15,525 bases of DNA from Saksenaea vasiformis B4078 (taxonomy: Eukaryota > Mucoromycota > Mucoromycetes > Mucorales > Saksenaeaceae). The notes below the pieces were generated by a model. The model was not told the DNA's origin. It worked only from the letters and a program-made list of their open reading frames with translations, and made no database searches. Made by a program: the position numbers and the translations under genes. This document shows, one piece after another, positions 1 through 9,413 of the stretch (position 1 is its first letter; each line of letters begins with the position of its first letter). The DNA is taken from assembly GCA_000697055.1 (NCBI GenBank), contig JNDT01002164.1, forward strand, positions 1 through 15,525, read 5' to 3'.

Positions 1-1587
1 ACTTACGCCGAGGGATTGTATTCACGAACAAAACGCTTACAGAGACGCCGTCTGTCTCTACGTGATAGGTGAACTTTATCTGTGCAGTCCATGACACTAT
101 AGAACTTCGGTCAGTCCGATAAATACAACTGAAGGATGACGTACCATCTGGCCCATCCGCAAATCGCCTGAAAGTTTTTTGGACCTTCCGGAAATCGAAG
201 ATTGACTCCCACAAAGATTCTTTCCAAAGCTTATTCCTATATTGCCGCATAAATGCTGTTTGAGGCATGCATGCACGTCTGGGCCTCAGCTCGTATCTTC
301 TTTGTGTTGTTGTCTAAATAATAATTAGTATCCTTAAGGTGTGGACGTAGTGGGTAGATTACCATGATCTGTTCAGGTACTGGCATTCCTTTTGACTGTG
401 CATGTACCAAAAATTGATATATTGTGATGGTGGTGATGGGAAAGAATGCTATACAGAAAATTTTGTATACAGTAGAACGTTTAACAAAAATAAATTACCG
501 ATCTGTTGCTTTGCTACTGGAAGTATCGTCCAGCGTTTTCCGTCATATTGGATTGTTTTTCCAAGCATCCACTGAGAGTAATGCAGAATGTGCTCTGCCT
601 GAAGCAGCGTCAACTCGTCTGATGAGTTATCCTCGCCTTCTCCTGGCTCCAGGTTTGCCATCCATTGTTGATATTCTCGGAGATTCTCTCTATATGGAGA
701 TCATTATTACACGGGTGGTTTATCTGTAGTCAAGTACTTACACATAGAGTTCCTCAAGCTCTGCTCGTCTTGTGCACCACTCCCAGTCGCCTGGTAGGAA
801 TACTTCTTCGTTGTATATTTTAGCAATCACGACATTTGCTAAGGTAAGATAAGTATGTTTATATTAAACGAAATTGCTTACAAACCTAGCTGCCTTGCCG
901 TTTGAGGAAGCTCCTCGCCGTTTCCTGAAGACAACTGTAACCAGAATGCCACCCACATTCGTACCATATATCGCCTCCAGTTTTCGTTGAGATGTCGTTT
1001 TGTAGCTAAAAAGTTATTTTGTTATATTGATATGTACGGGGTTCCCTTGACGGTGATCTGTACCTGTCACCATCTGCGTAGCAAAGATTGACCCTGCAGG
1101 CTTGAAAAGAGGTGTTAACGCCGGAGGAACATACACTACGATGTGATCAATGACTCAAAGATATGCAAGAAACAGTGATATATCACATACGTCGCGTGCG
1201 AGCGGGGTAATGATCATTTATACAAGTGTCTGCCAATTCTTGCTGCCACTGATGTTTGAAATTTCGCAGCTATTTTATGGATAATCAGAATACATGTAAT
1301 AACACGCATAAACTTACAAGATTAACTTGGTCATTCTCGTTCAATGTTGCCACACTCTGGTACGCTCGATTCCAAAAAGGCACGGACAAGATTGGCGGAC
1401 AACCGAGGAACTGTTTTGGTGTCTCCAGCCATCGTAAAACATGTAGAATGGCAAGGTTTGAGGCGTCTCTCCGGAGGGGAGTATATTGCTCGGAGACCTC
1501 TCGAGCAAGGTACTGATAATAATTTCCATGAGTTTCATTAATGTCTGCATAAGTGTATGTTACGTACTCTGTAATCTTTGTATTCAT
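1..1587 (-). CDS. Fanzor-like (eukaryotic TnpB) RNA-guided nuclease, N-terminal half, cut by window edge
   Basis: Probable N-terminal half of a Fanzor, a transposon-associated relative of TnpB that acts as an RNA-guided DNA endonuclease. I read nine exons on the minus strand: 1587-1318, 1269-1191, 1135-1064, 1005-886, 838-742, 689-499, 448-363, 313-145 and 96-7, with a GTAAGT donor at 6-1. All eight complete introns are GT-AG and 47-58 bp; every junction keeps phase and about 391 codons contain no stop. The likely start is the ATG at 1587-1585; an in-frame TAA lies upstream. Family clues are a region rich in aromatic and basic residues around residues 140-175 (KRHLNENWRRYMVRMWVAF) and a stretch near 374-385 (ETDGVSVSVLF) resembling the conserved TDGV segment before the RuvC core. 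The RuvC catalytic residues lie beyond the edge. Family assignment rests on remembered similarity, helped by the clear Fanzor C-terminus at the other end of the window; another intron-rich mobile-element protein is possible. Confidence 0.62.
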
Positions 1588-1995
1588 CACGTAAAAGAGA
1601 CGACAAGTTACATTGTCTGGTAATGGAATATTGACTTAATTCGGCGATAGACACCCCTCGCTCTGCCATGGCGGTAGAACGGAGGAAGATCGTGAGAGAA
1701 TAGTGGGTAATGTAATGAGAAGATAGAAAGTAGTAAGTAGTGGAAACGGTGAATGGAAAATTAAAATCGTTGGTGGACACTTCGCGTATATACTCTATCA
1801 TCCTCTACAGGTCTGTCACAGGGTAGATAAAACAAGATGACGGGATGTATAATGAATATCATCTTTCTAACCATTTTTGGGAGACAAGACGGGATCCCTT
1901 ATCGGGATTGAGAAAAAGACAACGAAATTTATCAGTGATTTTCTGGTTGAGAGCACTGCATCCGAATATGCTAACCATCACGTTCATGTGTCACG

Positions 1996-2017
1996 CGGTG
2001 TATACTTCCTTACACCG
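1996..2017. repeat. Small perfect inverted repeat (hairpin)
   Basis: CGGTGTA (1996-2002) pairs perfectly with TACACCG (2011-2017) around an 8-base loop. It lies about 410 bp upstream of the left Fanzor-like start. It could be chance, or near an element end; nothing else supports a function. Confidence 0.3.
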
Positions 2018-2749
2018 TAAATATGTGGAACTAGCTTTGCTGTAGACCTTCTCGGTAAGATATCATCTATTAATCTATTCTGAAAATGCACAAGGCAAGA
2101 CCTCTATCAATCTCAAAGGTTTGTGGGAATATTAAAATTTAGCTGGACCATCTCAAGTTCCAAAAAGGTCATACAAATCAGTACAAGGATAACATATCTA
2201 CATCTAGTCAATAAACGTTAGAAGCACGGTGTGTTGTCAAAGGCGAATCCGCGAAATTTGACGCCACTTTCTTGTCATAGTTTGGCACTCAGTTGCTTTT
2301 TTGGCAAGGTTTGACCGCATTATCTGGGGTGCGCCGGTGGGGTGCGTGTAGCGGAACCCGAAGAAGGATTACCGTACTGCTACTTGCCTGTGTAATCTAC
2401 TTGGGTATTCAAAAGATACAAAAAAGTATTTAAAGACGTCCTATCGACTTGGTTGCAAATAGCATCGTCTCCTCTTGATGCCATGTTCTTTAGGGATATG
2501 CCATGCTTTCAGGGAGGCAGTACCAGGAACAAGTTTTAAACTTTCTGCAATCCTTTTTTAGAACATGATCTTCATTTCTTTAGCGACTCTTGTCTTTAAC
2601 AAGAACATAGTGTTGATGCATGTCCATACAATAGATAAACAAAGATCGTCAATAATTACCTTCTTCCTGTAAAAGCATGATGTCTCGCACCAGAGCACGT
2701 TTACTTTTAAGACGGCGCTTCAAAATGAGTGTCCATTTTTGGGCGTTGC

Positions 2750-2808
2750 TTTCTCTTTAAGTTCTTATTTTCTCCTTCTCTTTTCTCTCTCGATTCCCTT
2801 CTGTTTTG
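2750..2808 (+). promoter_or_regulatory. CT-rich leader of the Ldb17-like gene
   Basis: A pyrimidine-rich tract with repeated TTCTC/CTTCT runs ends about 27 bases before the ATG at 2835. Similar tracts precede the UBE3A-like gene (minus strand) and the PUF gene. Such tracts are common in fungal promoters and 5' UTRs near transcription starts. No TATA box was evident. Confidence 0.4.
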
Positions 2809-2834
2809 ACCGACCGCATTGCACTTTGTTTAGC

Positions 2835-4432
2835 ATGGACGATGACACGATTGAATATGTTTTTGATACCGTTGACGATTTCTATGCAGGTAAATCGTCT
2901 GTTTTGTTTCTTCTGCATTTCCTCACAAGCGGTCTGTGATTAGAGCTGGACGACCTTCTTCGACAACCGTCCGCTAATGTTGAACAGACAACCACACGCT
3001 ATTTACGGTTTTTGATCCGGTTTCAAAGTAAAAAGACCTATATGTTCTGTTTGTCTATGGCTAACCCATCGGGAGTTAGAAGAGTTCGTTCAAACTTCTG
3101 CTGAGATAGCCCATGTTACCTACCGATTTCTTGATTCGCCATTTTTTCTCGAGCACAGTACTACGATTCTCAGCCATGTCCTACATGCACATTCACTTTC
3201 TTCAAACGATCCGAACGAACTTTTATTAACATACTCGCTGCTGTTGTACGCAGGAAGGGAAGATCCACGTTGGATGAAGTATGTTCTATCAGATGCTCGG
3301 CGGAACAAGCAGAACAAACTGTTACGGAAGCTAGTGGATGAAATCAAAGAGTTTGTCGGCGGATACCCATGTATGAGCGTATCACTAGCGTTGATGTTTG
3401 AGATGTGCAAGGTGGCCAAATTACGGCATGCCGATTTCGGTAAATATGGGGAATTATTTTTTTTTCGTTTTTCTTGGGAGGTACAGCGCTTTGTAACTGT
3501 GGTTTCTCAGATATATTATCCCCTTCACTTTTGGATTTCCTGTTCAACCTTGTCGAATCCACTCGTGGAGATGCCGAAGAATCTTTTAACTACGATGTCA
3601 TTCGACTGTTACTGGTATTCAATGAGCAGTTCTTAATGACCAAGCACTGCACCAATCGTGTTCTGGAAGTCTTAACGCGTCGCATCGACAGCACCAATAC
3701 TTTCAGTGCAAACCTTATCTTTATGTTGAATCGGTCAGGTACGTCTCCTAGCTATTTTAAGAAACCAATGATCTTTAATTCACACGGATTAGATGATGCG
3801 GTGGTTCAACTTCTTACTCTGAAACTTCTCTACTGTATATTCACACACCCATCATTATACGAGTACTTTTACACCAATGATCTATACGTCCTGGTCGACA
3901 TCTTCCTTCGCGAGGTCTGTGACCTAGGCGAAGGGCATGAAGCAGAAACTGTAAGTAACGGGTAAGATGGATGGTTGTATCTTACTGATATTTTGTTTTG
4001 AAGCTCCGGGATGCCTATTTGCGTGTCCTCAAACCACTTTTGATTAATACCCAACTCCATCGAAAACCATACAAACAGCAGGAAATTCATAAACTCCTTT
4101 GTTCCATGATCACACCAGCCATGCATAAGCCAGTAGAACCCACAACCAAACGCCTAATCCAACGCATCTTGGAAGAATGGTGGGGAGATATCTGTCAGCA
4201 ACAAGTGGCACCTCTTTTGGGCGTCGATGTCAAAAATGCTGTCATCGAAAGTAGCCAAGGGTCCAACGCCGTTGCCAGATCAGCTGTCCCGTCACCTGTT
4301 CCTTCCTTTGCCTCTTTATCCATTAACGATTCCCCTCCACCGTCTACAACCGAGGACAAAGCCTCCACAAAAGAAGATATGTCACTGTCACCCACTGATC
4401 TCAAACGAGGCGTCGTTTGCGCTGGTGCATAA
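2835..4432 (+). CDS. Ldb17/Dip1/SPIN90 (WISH)-family Arp2/3 activator
   Basis: Actin-assembly protein of the SPIN90/Ldb17 leucine-rich-domain family. Family members (yeast Ldb17, fission yeast Dip1, animal SPIN90) bind and activate Arp2/3 without a mother filament, making the linear seed filaments that start endocytic actin patches. Exons: 2835-2889, 2944-3027, 3080-3439, 3511-3738, 3793-3950 and 4004-4432, giving 437 aa; all junctions are GT-AG and in phase. The domain covers roughly residues 165-360 and includes LLDFLFNLVESTRGD, the conserved YEYFYTNDLYVLVDIFLRE and, after the fifth intron, LRDAYLRVLKPLL. The N-terminus is acidic (MDDDTIEYVFDTVDD). The tail from about 370 is Ser/Pro-rich with SPPPS, a possible SH3-ligand region of the kind used by Ldb17. 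The length fits Dip1/Ldb17. The fourth intron (3739-3792) is 54 bp and stop-free, so retention would add 18 residues. It converges on the UBE3A-like gene. Confidence 0.86.
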
Positions 4433-4764
4433 TGCCTTAGACCTCGGCTCTTCCTTTTTTTTTTTTTACTTAAAAACGCTACTAGTTACACTCCCGCTGG
4501 TAACGATTCGTTCTCACTTCATCATGAGATCTTCAAGTGCTACCTGCATTTGTCCGAATAAATACAAATGGGTAACATCATTCGCTTGTGAAACATGTTT
4601 TAAGTGCATTGTAAACAACTTGTGTACTCGAACACGCAAAACTTATATGATCTTCTTTGCTTTGAAACAGAACCAATCAATCATAGATACAGTAACAATG
4701 GGAAATGGGGGGATTTTTTTTCTACAGTGGGTGCAAGCAAAAATAAGTGAAAAGTAAATAAAAT
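4433..4764. other. Convergent 3' intergenic region
   Basis: This 332-bp stretch separates the stop codons of two converging genes. It holds a T-run at 4455-4467, an AATAAA on the plus strand at 4558-4563 suited to ending the Ldb17-like transcript, and another near 4757-4762. The 3' UTRs may overlap in antisense. No gene was seen. Confidence 0.6.
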
Positions 4765-7700
4765 CTAAACAAGGCCAAATCCTTTTGCATTTTCTATTGC
4801 AGTAACTAATCGATCGCGCAACTTCTCCCGTGTTTGGTATTCTGGCAGTAAAAGTCGGGAAAAACATGTAAGCGAGGTAGGTAACCTAGATACAGTTTGT
4901 AAGTTATGCGATAAGGAACTTTCTTTCCAACATTACCTATCGCTATCGGGTCCATTCCTCTGGATAACAAACGTCAATTCTTTGAGACCACCTACAGGAA
5001 CACGGTCGCTTGCTGTGACGAAAAGAAGAAGTTTACGCTGCTGATCTGGTGAAAGATCACGATGTACGATAGACCAGAACTGGCTACATGAACCTCTGTC
5101 AGCCCAACGATCTATAGATGAAGCCACACTTACCGAATGGTGGTATGATTAGGATTATAACCATCATCATAACCCGCCACTTCTTCCAGTTCTTTCATGT
5201 CTAATGGAACGCTATCAGGTCCTTCCCGCAGTCCGCATGCTACCATTTCCAATTCTTCTGCTGTACAAAGACTGAGTGCTTTGCTTCCAATGACGCTCCA
5301 TAAGCCCCGTCGAAGAGATAAAAGCTGGTCTTTCTGAGCGGTGTACAGGAAGTATCGGCAGTAATCATCCACATACGCTATCCGGTTATGGTTCGTTACG
5401 GGCACGACGCCGCCACCTTTTGTCAAAGGAACGCTGATCACACCCTGACCAAGCACATGTATCGATAATTCGTAGTTATGGCAGAAGACATCCTGCACCT
5501 CGTCTTCCCAGTTGAGTAGCTGATGCAACCCATTGGCTAACGCCGGCCATCCATCCTCCAGATCTTCGAGCACAAACAACTGTCGCCGTTCCGCCAAAGT
5601 CTCTACCAGCGCTTCGTTGGGTAGTACGAGGAGCTTCCACAGAACCTTTGGAAATTGAAGGTTCATAATGACACCATTGTAGATAGCTAAGCCCATGAGG
5701 ACGCCAATCATTTCATAGAGCCTGATGTCTGGTTCCACCACAGGTTGTATCCAATACAATCGCGTTTCAGGATCAATCGAAAACAGACCCATTTCCTTGG
5801 ACGCAAGCTTTTCAAAGAGGACAGCAAAAAATTCCTTTTGAACACCACCCTGATCCATGCCTTCTTCACCACCTTGAATAAACTTCACCTTGAGTGGTTT
5901 CTTCAAATCAGCCCATTTGTATGAGACTTGATGCCACGTGTCTTCCACAAAATGTTCACGTCGGATCTCAAGTAATAAGTATGGACAAGTGGCACTTTTC
6001 AGATTGGCTTCGATGTTGCGGACCATCCGTGGTGCATCGGATAACAGACGTTGAGCATGCACCACTAACGTATGGTTGACGCAGGCGTCTTCGTACTCTA
6101 ATGACATCTGGGCCATGGCATCAATATGCAGAATTTTGCGCTTGACAGCAGGAGGAAGCAAAAACGGATAACTGAACCATGAGAACTGGTACTCGTTTGC
6201 AAAGGGGTAAGGAAGAAGAATCGATGTGGATGTCGTGGTCAAAAATAGACGTGTGCGTCGCTGCTGCTGCTGCTCATTCAATCCGCAATAACGCTGCTTC
6301 CCCATGCCATGAGAGCGTGATGGTGTAGCTGCGATGGTTGCAGCGGAATGTCTTCCTTCGCCATGGATAAGGACACGTCTCCATAATTTGTACTCGTCCT
6401 TGATATTGATTTTTTTGCATATCTCTTCATTGTAGAACGTACAAACAGGTACCACAGGTGACGCAGATTTCTGCAAATTGGCTTGATCTGGAGGCAGAAA
6501 CAATGAGCTGCTGTGATAGGCTAGCGATTTATCTGACTTACATAATAATTCCAGACACTTGACGGTCATAATCACAGTATCATGTTCACCTTGTTTGTAC
6601 GGACCTGTATGGAAATGTGCAACGAGATAATGCTGCAACAGCTTCACCAGGCGTGTCATTCGCGTTTTGCCCACACTGAGACAAGCGTTAAACATACTAT
6701 AAAGTGAGATAGCCTAAGCTAAACTTACCTTGCCATCATTTGCTGCAAAATAGATCGGGCCAAGCAATGCTTCCGGAGTGCAATGTTACTTACAATCTGG
6801 ATGAACTTTTGGTTCAAGATCCTCGACCAAGTGTTGGAACGCAAGGATTGCGTCAGACCGCACTGCGCATTGTTGGGTTCTGAGACAAACAAGCCTATCC
6901 ATTCTGATACACACATCAATGCCCGGCACCATTCGACTATCGTCTGGACATGATAAGGGTCGGGTCCTTGCACGTTTTCAATCTCAGTTACAGCATGGAT
7001 ATTTATCTTCATTCGATCCAACAGTGTTTCAAAACTTTCAGATATCTCATCCATCATCTGCAACTGGTCAGCGTTGATCAACGTCTCAAAAAGTTCGGCT
7101 AGGTCAGACAAATTGACAAAATCGACGGATCGACGTAAAGAGGGAACAGGATGTTCAGATGACAAAAAGCTATTGCCGATGCCTTCCCAGTTCTGAAAAA
7201 CAGCACGACACCATCGTTTCAGTTTCCTGAAATCACCCGTTTGCAAATAGACGTTCATTTGTTCGATGGCCTGCGTCAGATCCACGGCGACAGGTCGGAT
7301 GGCAAGAAGCATGTCCTCTTCGCTGCTATCGGATTCATAATTCGATGTAAAGGAATGAACAGAGCAACTCGACGTCGATTCACTATCGAGTTGGTAATAG
7401 CTGTCGTCTGGTTCGGTACAATTATCCGGCTTTGTATTCTCGACTTGCTTTTGCTGTTCACTACAGCCTGGTGATCGTGTTTCCATTCGTATGCTACCGT
7501 GGCGATGATGCATGGTTTTCAGCATACACCAAAATCCTGATGTCCAATGTGGGTGTAACTCGGGCACTAACCAAGTATAGTTCATCCCCAGTGAGCATCG
7601 TGGGAGACAAGCATAAAAAGGAAGAATGATAAGAATTTACCTGTTGCTTCTTTGGAAAGTGAATTATGCCGCATGTCTGATCGTTTAACGGAGGAACGTC

Positions 7701-8779
7701 TTTTCGTATTAGATCGCTTTTTTGCAGGTGATGGTTCGTCTTTCGCTACAAAAAGTGATAAGAAGGTTGAGGAAGAGAACAAGGATTGTAAGAAGGGTTT
7801 GGGTTCTTGATGCTGTTCATCATCTGATAACACACGCCTCATGGCTTCGGACGAGGTAGGAGACGTAGTATTACATGTGGCGTAATTAGCATGCTGCCGT
7901 TTTCCCGTGCAGAAACGAGATTCTGGTTTTGAGGCGAGTTGAATTGCCATGACCATTGCTGCTTGAGGGTGAAGATTAAGGATGCCTCCTTTCATTTAAT
8001 ATGTCCATAAAATGAGAGAAACGCTACGGATGATTTCGCATTAGCTTACCTCTGCCCGTAGCACAAAATCGATTAACGCAATCCGATCGGCCACACCCGA
8101 CAGTGAGTTGCTGGAAGTAACGTTCGATATTTGTTTCGTATATATTTTTAGCATCCCTCAGCTTTTTCTTTTTTAAGGATCTTTTAGTTTTATCAGAGGA
8201 ACTATCCAATGATAAGGATGGTATTGGTACGGGTGACGTAGTGCTTGTTGTAGATAATGGTGTGACAGTTGCAGGGACATGATGTATGTTTGTTGGACTC
8301 GAGACGGGCGTTGCATATTTGGACTGGGTCTGTTTGAAGTGACAAGGAAAGTGCTGACACACCATGGAGTTGTTTACGACATGGCTAACTTCTTTTAAAT
8401 TGGAGCTACGTAATGTATCTGTTTTTGTCAATTTGACAACAGAGTTTGTTGCATTTGATTTTAGAGGTAATGCAGATGGCCTTCGCTTTGCAGTAGTGGT
8501 AGTTGTGGTAGTCGCAGTTGGTGAATGCGGAGATTCGCCATTGGGTAGAGTTGCTGAGTCATTGGTTGGCTCTTGATTAACTCGACTCGAAGAAGGTTTA
8601 GGTGAGACCATATATTCCAAGGAATCTTCATATTTATGATTGTCGCTTTGTTCTTCTTCCAAGGTATGGTTTTGCTGTGATGTTGAGGCAGTAGCTATAG
8701 GTGATGGAGGAGGTTGTTGTTGATATAAAAAAGATTGTTGATCAACTTTTGTTGTTCGAGAATCTAAAAGCGTTGGCAT
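4765..8779 (-). CDS. UBE3A/E6AP-like HECT E3 ubiquitin ligase with AZUL zinc finger
   Basis: HECT ligase that would take ubiquitin from an E2 onto its own cysteine and pass it to substrates. Exons (minus): 8779-8050, 7988-7641, 7566-6729, 6696-5134, 5083-4937 and 4885-4765, giving 1248 aa in continuous phase. The ATG at 8779 is the first in frame. Residues 1-205 are low-complexity. An AZUL finger follows at about 209-272 with Cys229, 234, 239 and 270 (CX4CX4CX30C), split by intron 1; in human UBE3A this finger binds proteasome subunit Rpn10. A middle region (about 360-900) includes an acidic stretch SDSSEEDMLL. The HECT domain covers about 903-1248: FIQGGEEGMDQGGVQKEFF, GLAIYNGVIMNLQFP, ASDRVPVGGL, NGPDSDRLPTS, catalytic Cys1216 (codon 4866-4864) in SLTCFSRLLLPEY, and the end KGFGLV with the usual Phe at -4. 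The His normally two residues before the cysteine is Leu. At 1248 aa it is longer than human UBE3A (852-875 aa). Intron 6697-6728 is only 32 bp. Confidence 0.95.
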
Positions 8780-9413
8780 GTCAAAAATAGAAGTTTGTGT
8801 GGCGAAGAAGAGAACAGCAACAAGGAGGAAGAGAAGGAGAGAGAGAGAGAGAAGTTTCAAACGAACGGGCAAAATTGGATGTAAAACGTCTGTCACGTGT
8901 CACTTTTTGGTGTGTTTGATGATTTTAGGCACTGTGTGGTGTTGGTAATGCGTTGGTAGAAGTGACTAAGAAATTGGCAAGTGACCGCGAGTCAACAAAG
9001 GGGGGGCGGGCACACCAAAAGGCAAAGGCGGGGCAAAAGGGAAAGGGGGATTAAACCCAACAAAACGCAAAGCTGGCCACAAATCCATAGCTTTGAAGCT
9101 TGATCCCTTTTCTTTCTCTCTTTCCCTCTCTCTCTTCTTTTTTTTTTCTCTTTCTTCTTCTTTTATTTCTGCATTGTTTATTCCTTCCTTCCTTCCTTCT
9201 TCTTCTTCTTCTTCTTCCTCCTCTTTATTTACTTATCTCTGCTTCTTTCTGTCTTCTTCTCTCTTTTCCCTTTTTTCTTCTTTTCTTCTCCTTTTCTTCC
9301 TTTTCCTCTTCTTCTTTTTGTGTGTAGTGCGTGCTTTTTCTGCGTGTGTTTGTGTGTGTGTGTGTGTGTGTGTCTCTCTCTCTCTCTTTCTTTCTTTCTC
9401 TCTGCGTTAAAAT
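8780..9413. promoter_or_regulatory. Shared divergent promoter region of the UBE3A-like and PUF genes
   Basis: The two genes are transcribed away from each other and their start codons are 634 bp apart. Next to the UBE3A-like start the minus strand is CT-rich (8820-8860), as is the plus strand from 9100 to the PUF start. Between them lies a purine-rich, G-rich plus-strand stretch (about 8995-9050) with a run of seven G. No TATA box stands out. Shared regulation is inference from layout. Confidence 0.5.
9101..9404 (+). repeat. Compound pyrimidine microsatellites and a GT tract
   Basis: A 300-bp simple-sequence block: CT- and T-rich runs from 9101, TTCC repeats at about 9181-9197, TTC repeats at 9198-9217, more TTC-rich sequence to about 9320, a GT tract at about 9350-9373, CT repeats at 9374-9387 and TTTC units to about 9400. 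Open frames here encode only Ser/Phe/Leu and are artefacts. It ends 10 bases before the PUF start and is probably its promoter or 5' UTR. Such repeats vary in length between strains. Confidence 0.9.

Larger units (their letters stand above)
1588..2834. other. Intergenic region, no convincing gene
   Basis: About 1.25 kb separate the Fanzor-like start from the Ldb17-like start. Frames here are short and I recognise none. The stretch next to the Fanzor start (about 1650-1760) is CT-rich on the minus strand, like the 5' leaders of other genes here. A perfect 7-bp inverted repeat lies at 1996-2017. The octamer ggggtgcg occurs twice near 2325-2345. No tRNA, rRNA or terminal inverted repeat was seen. 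Confidence 0.6.

Noticed and set aside
424..729. A plus-strand frame of 101 codons, and plus-strand frames at 1256-1541.
   Set aside because: They lie opposite exons of the minus-strand Fanzor-like gene, which has consistent splice sites and phase.
8780..8896. A 39-residue hydrophobic N-terminal extension of the UBE3A-like protein that would make it membrane-anchored.
   Set aside because: The open frame begins at GTG, not ATG; the first in-frame ATG is at 8779. The Leu/Ser-rich stretch is what a CT-rich leader gives when translated.
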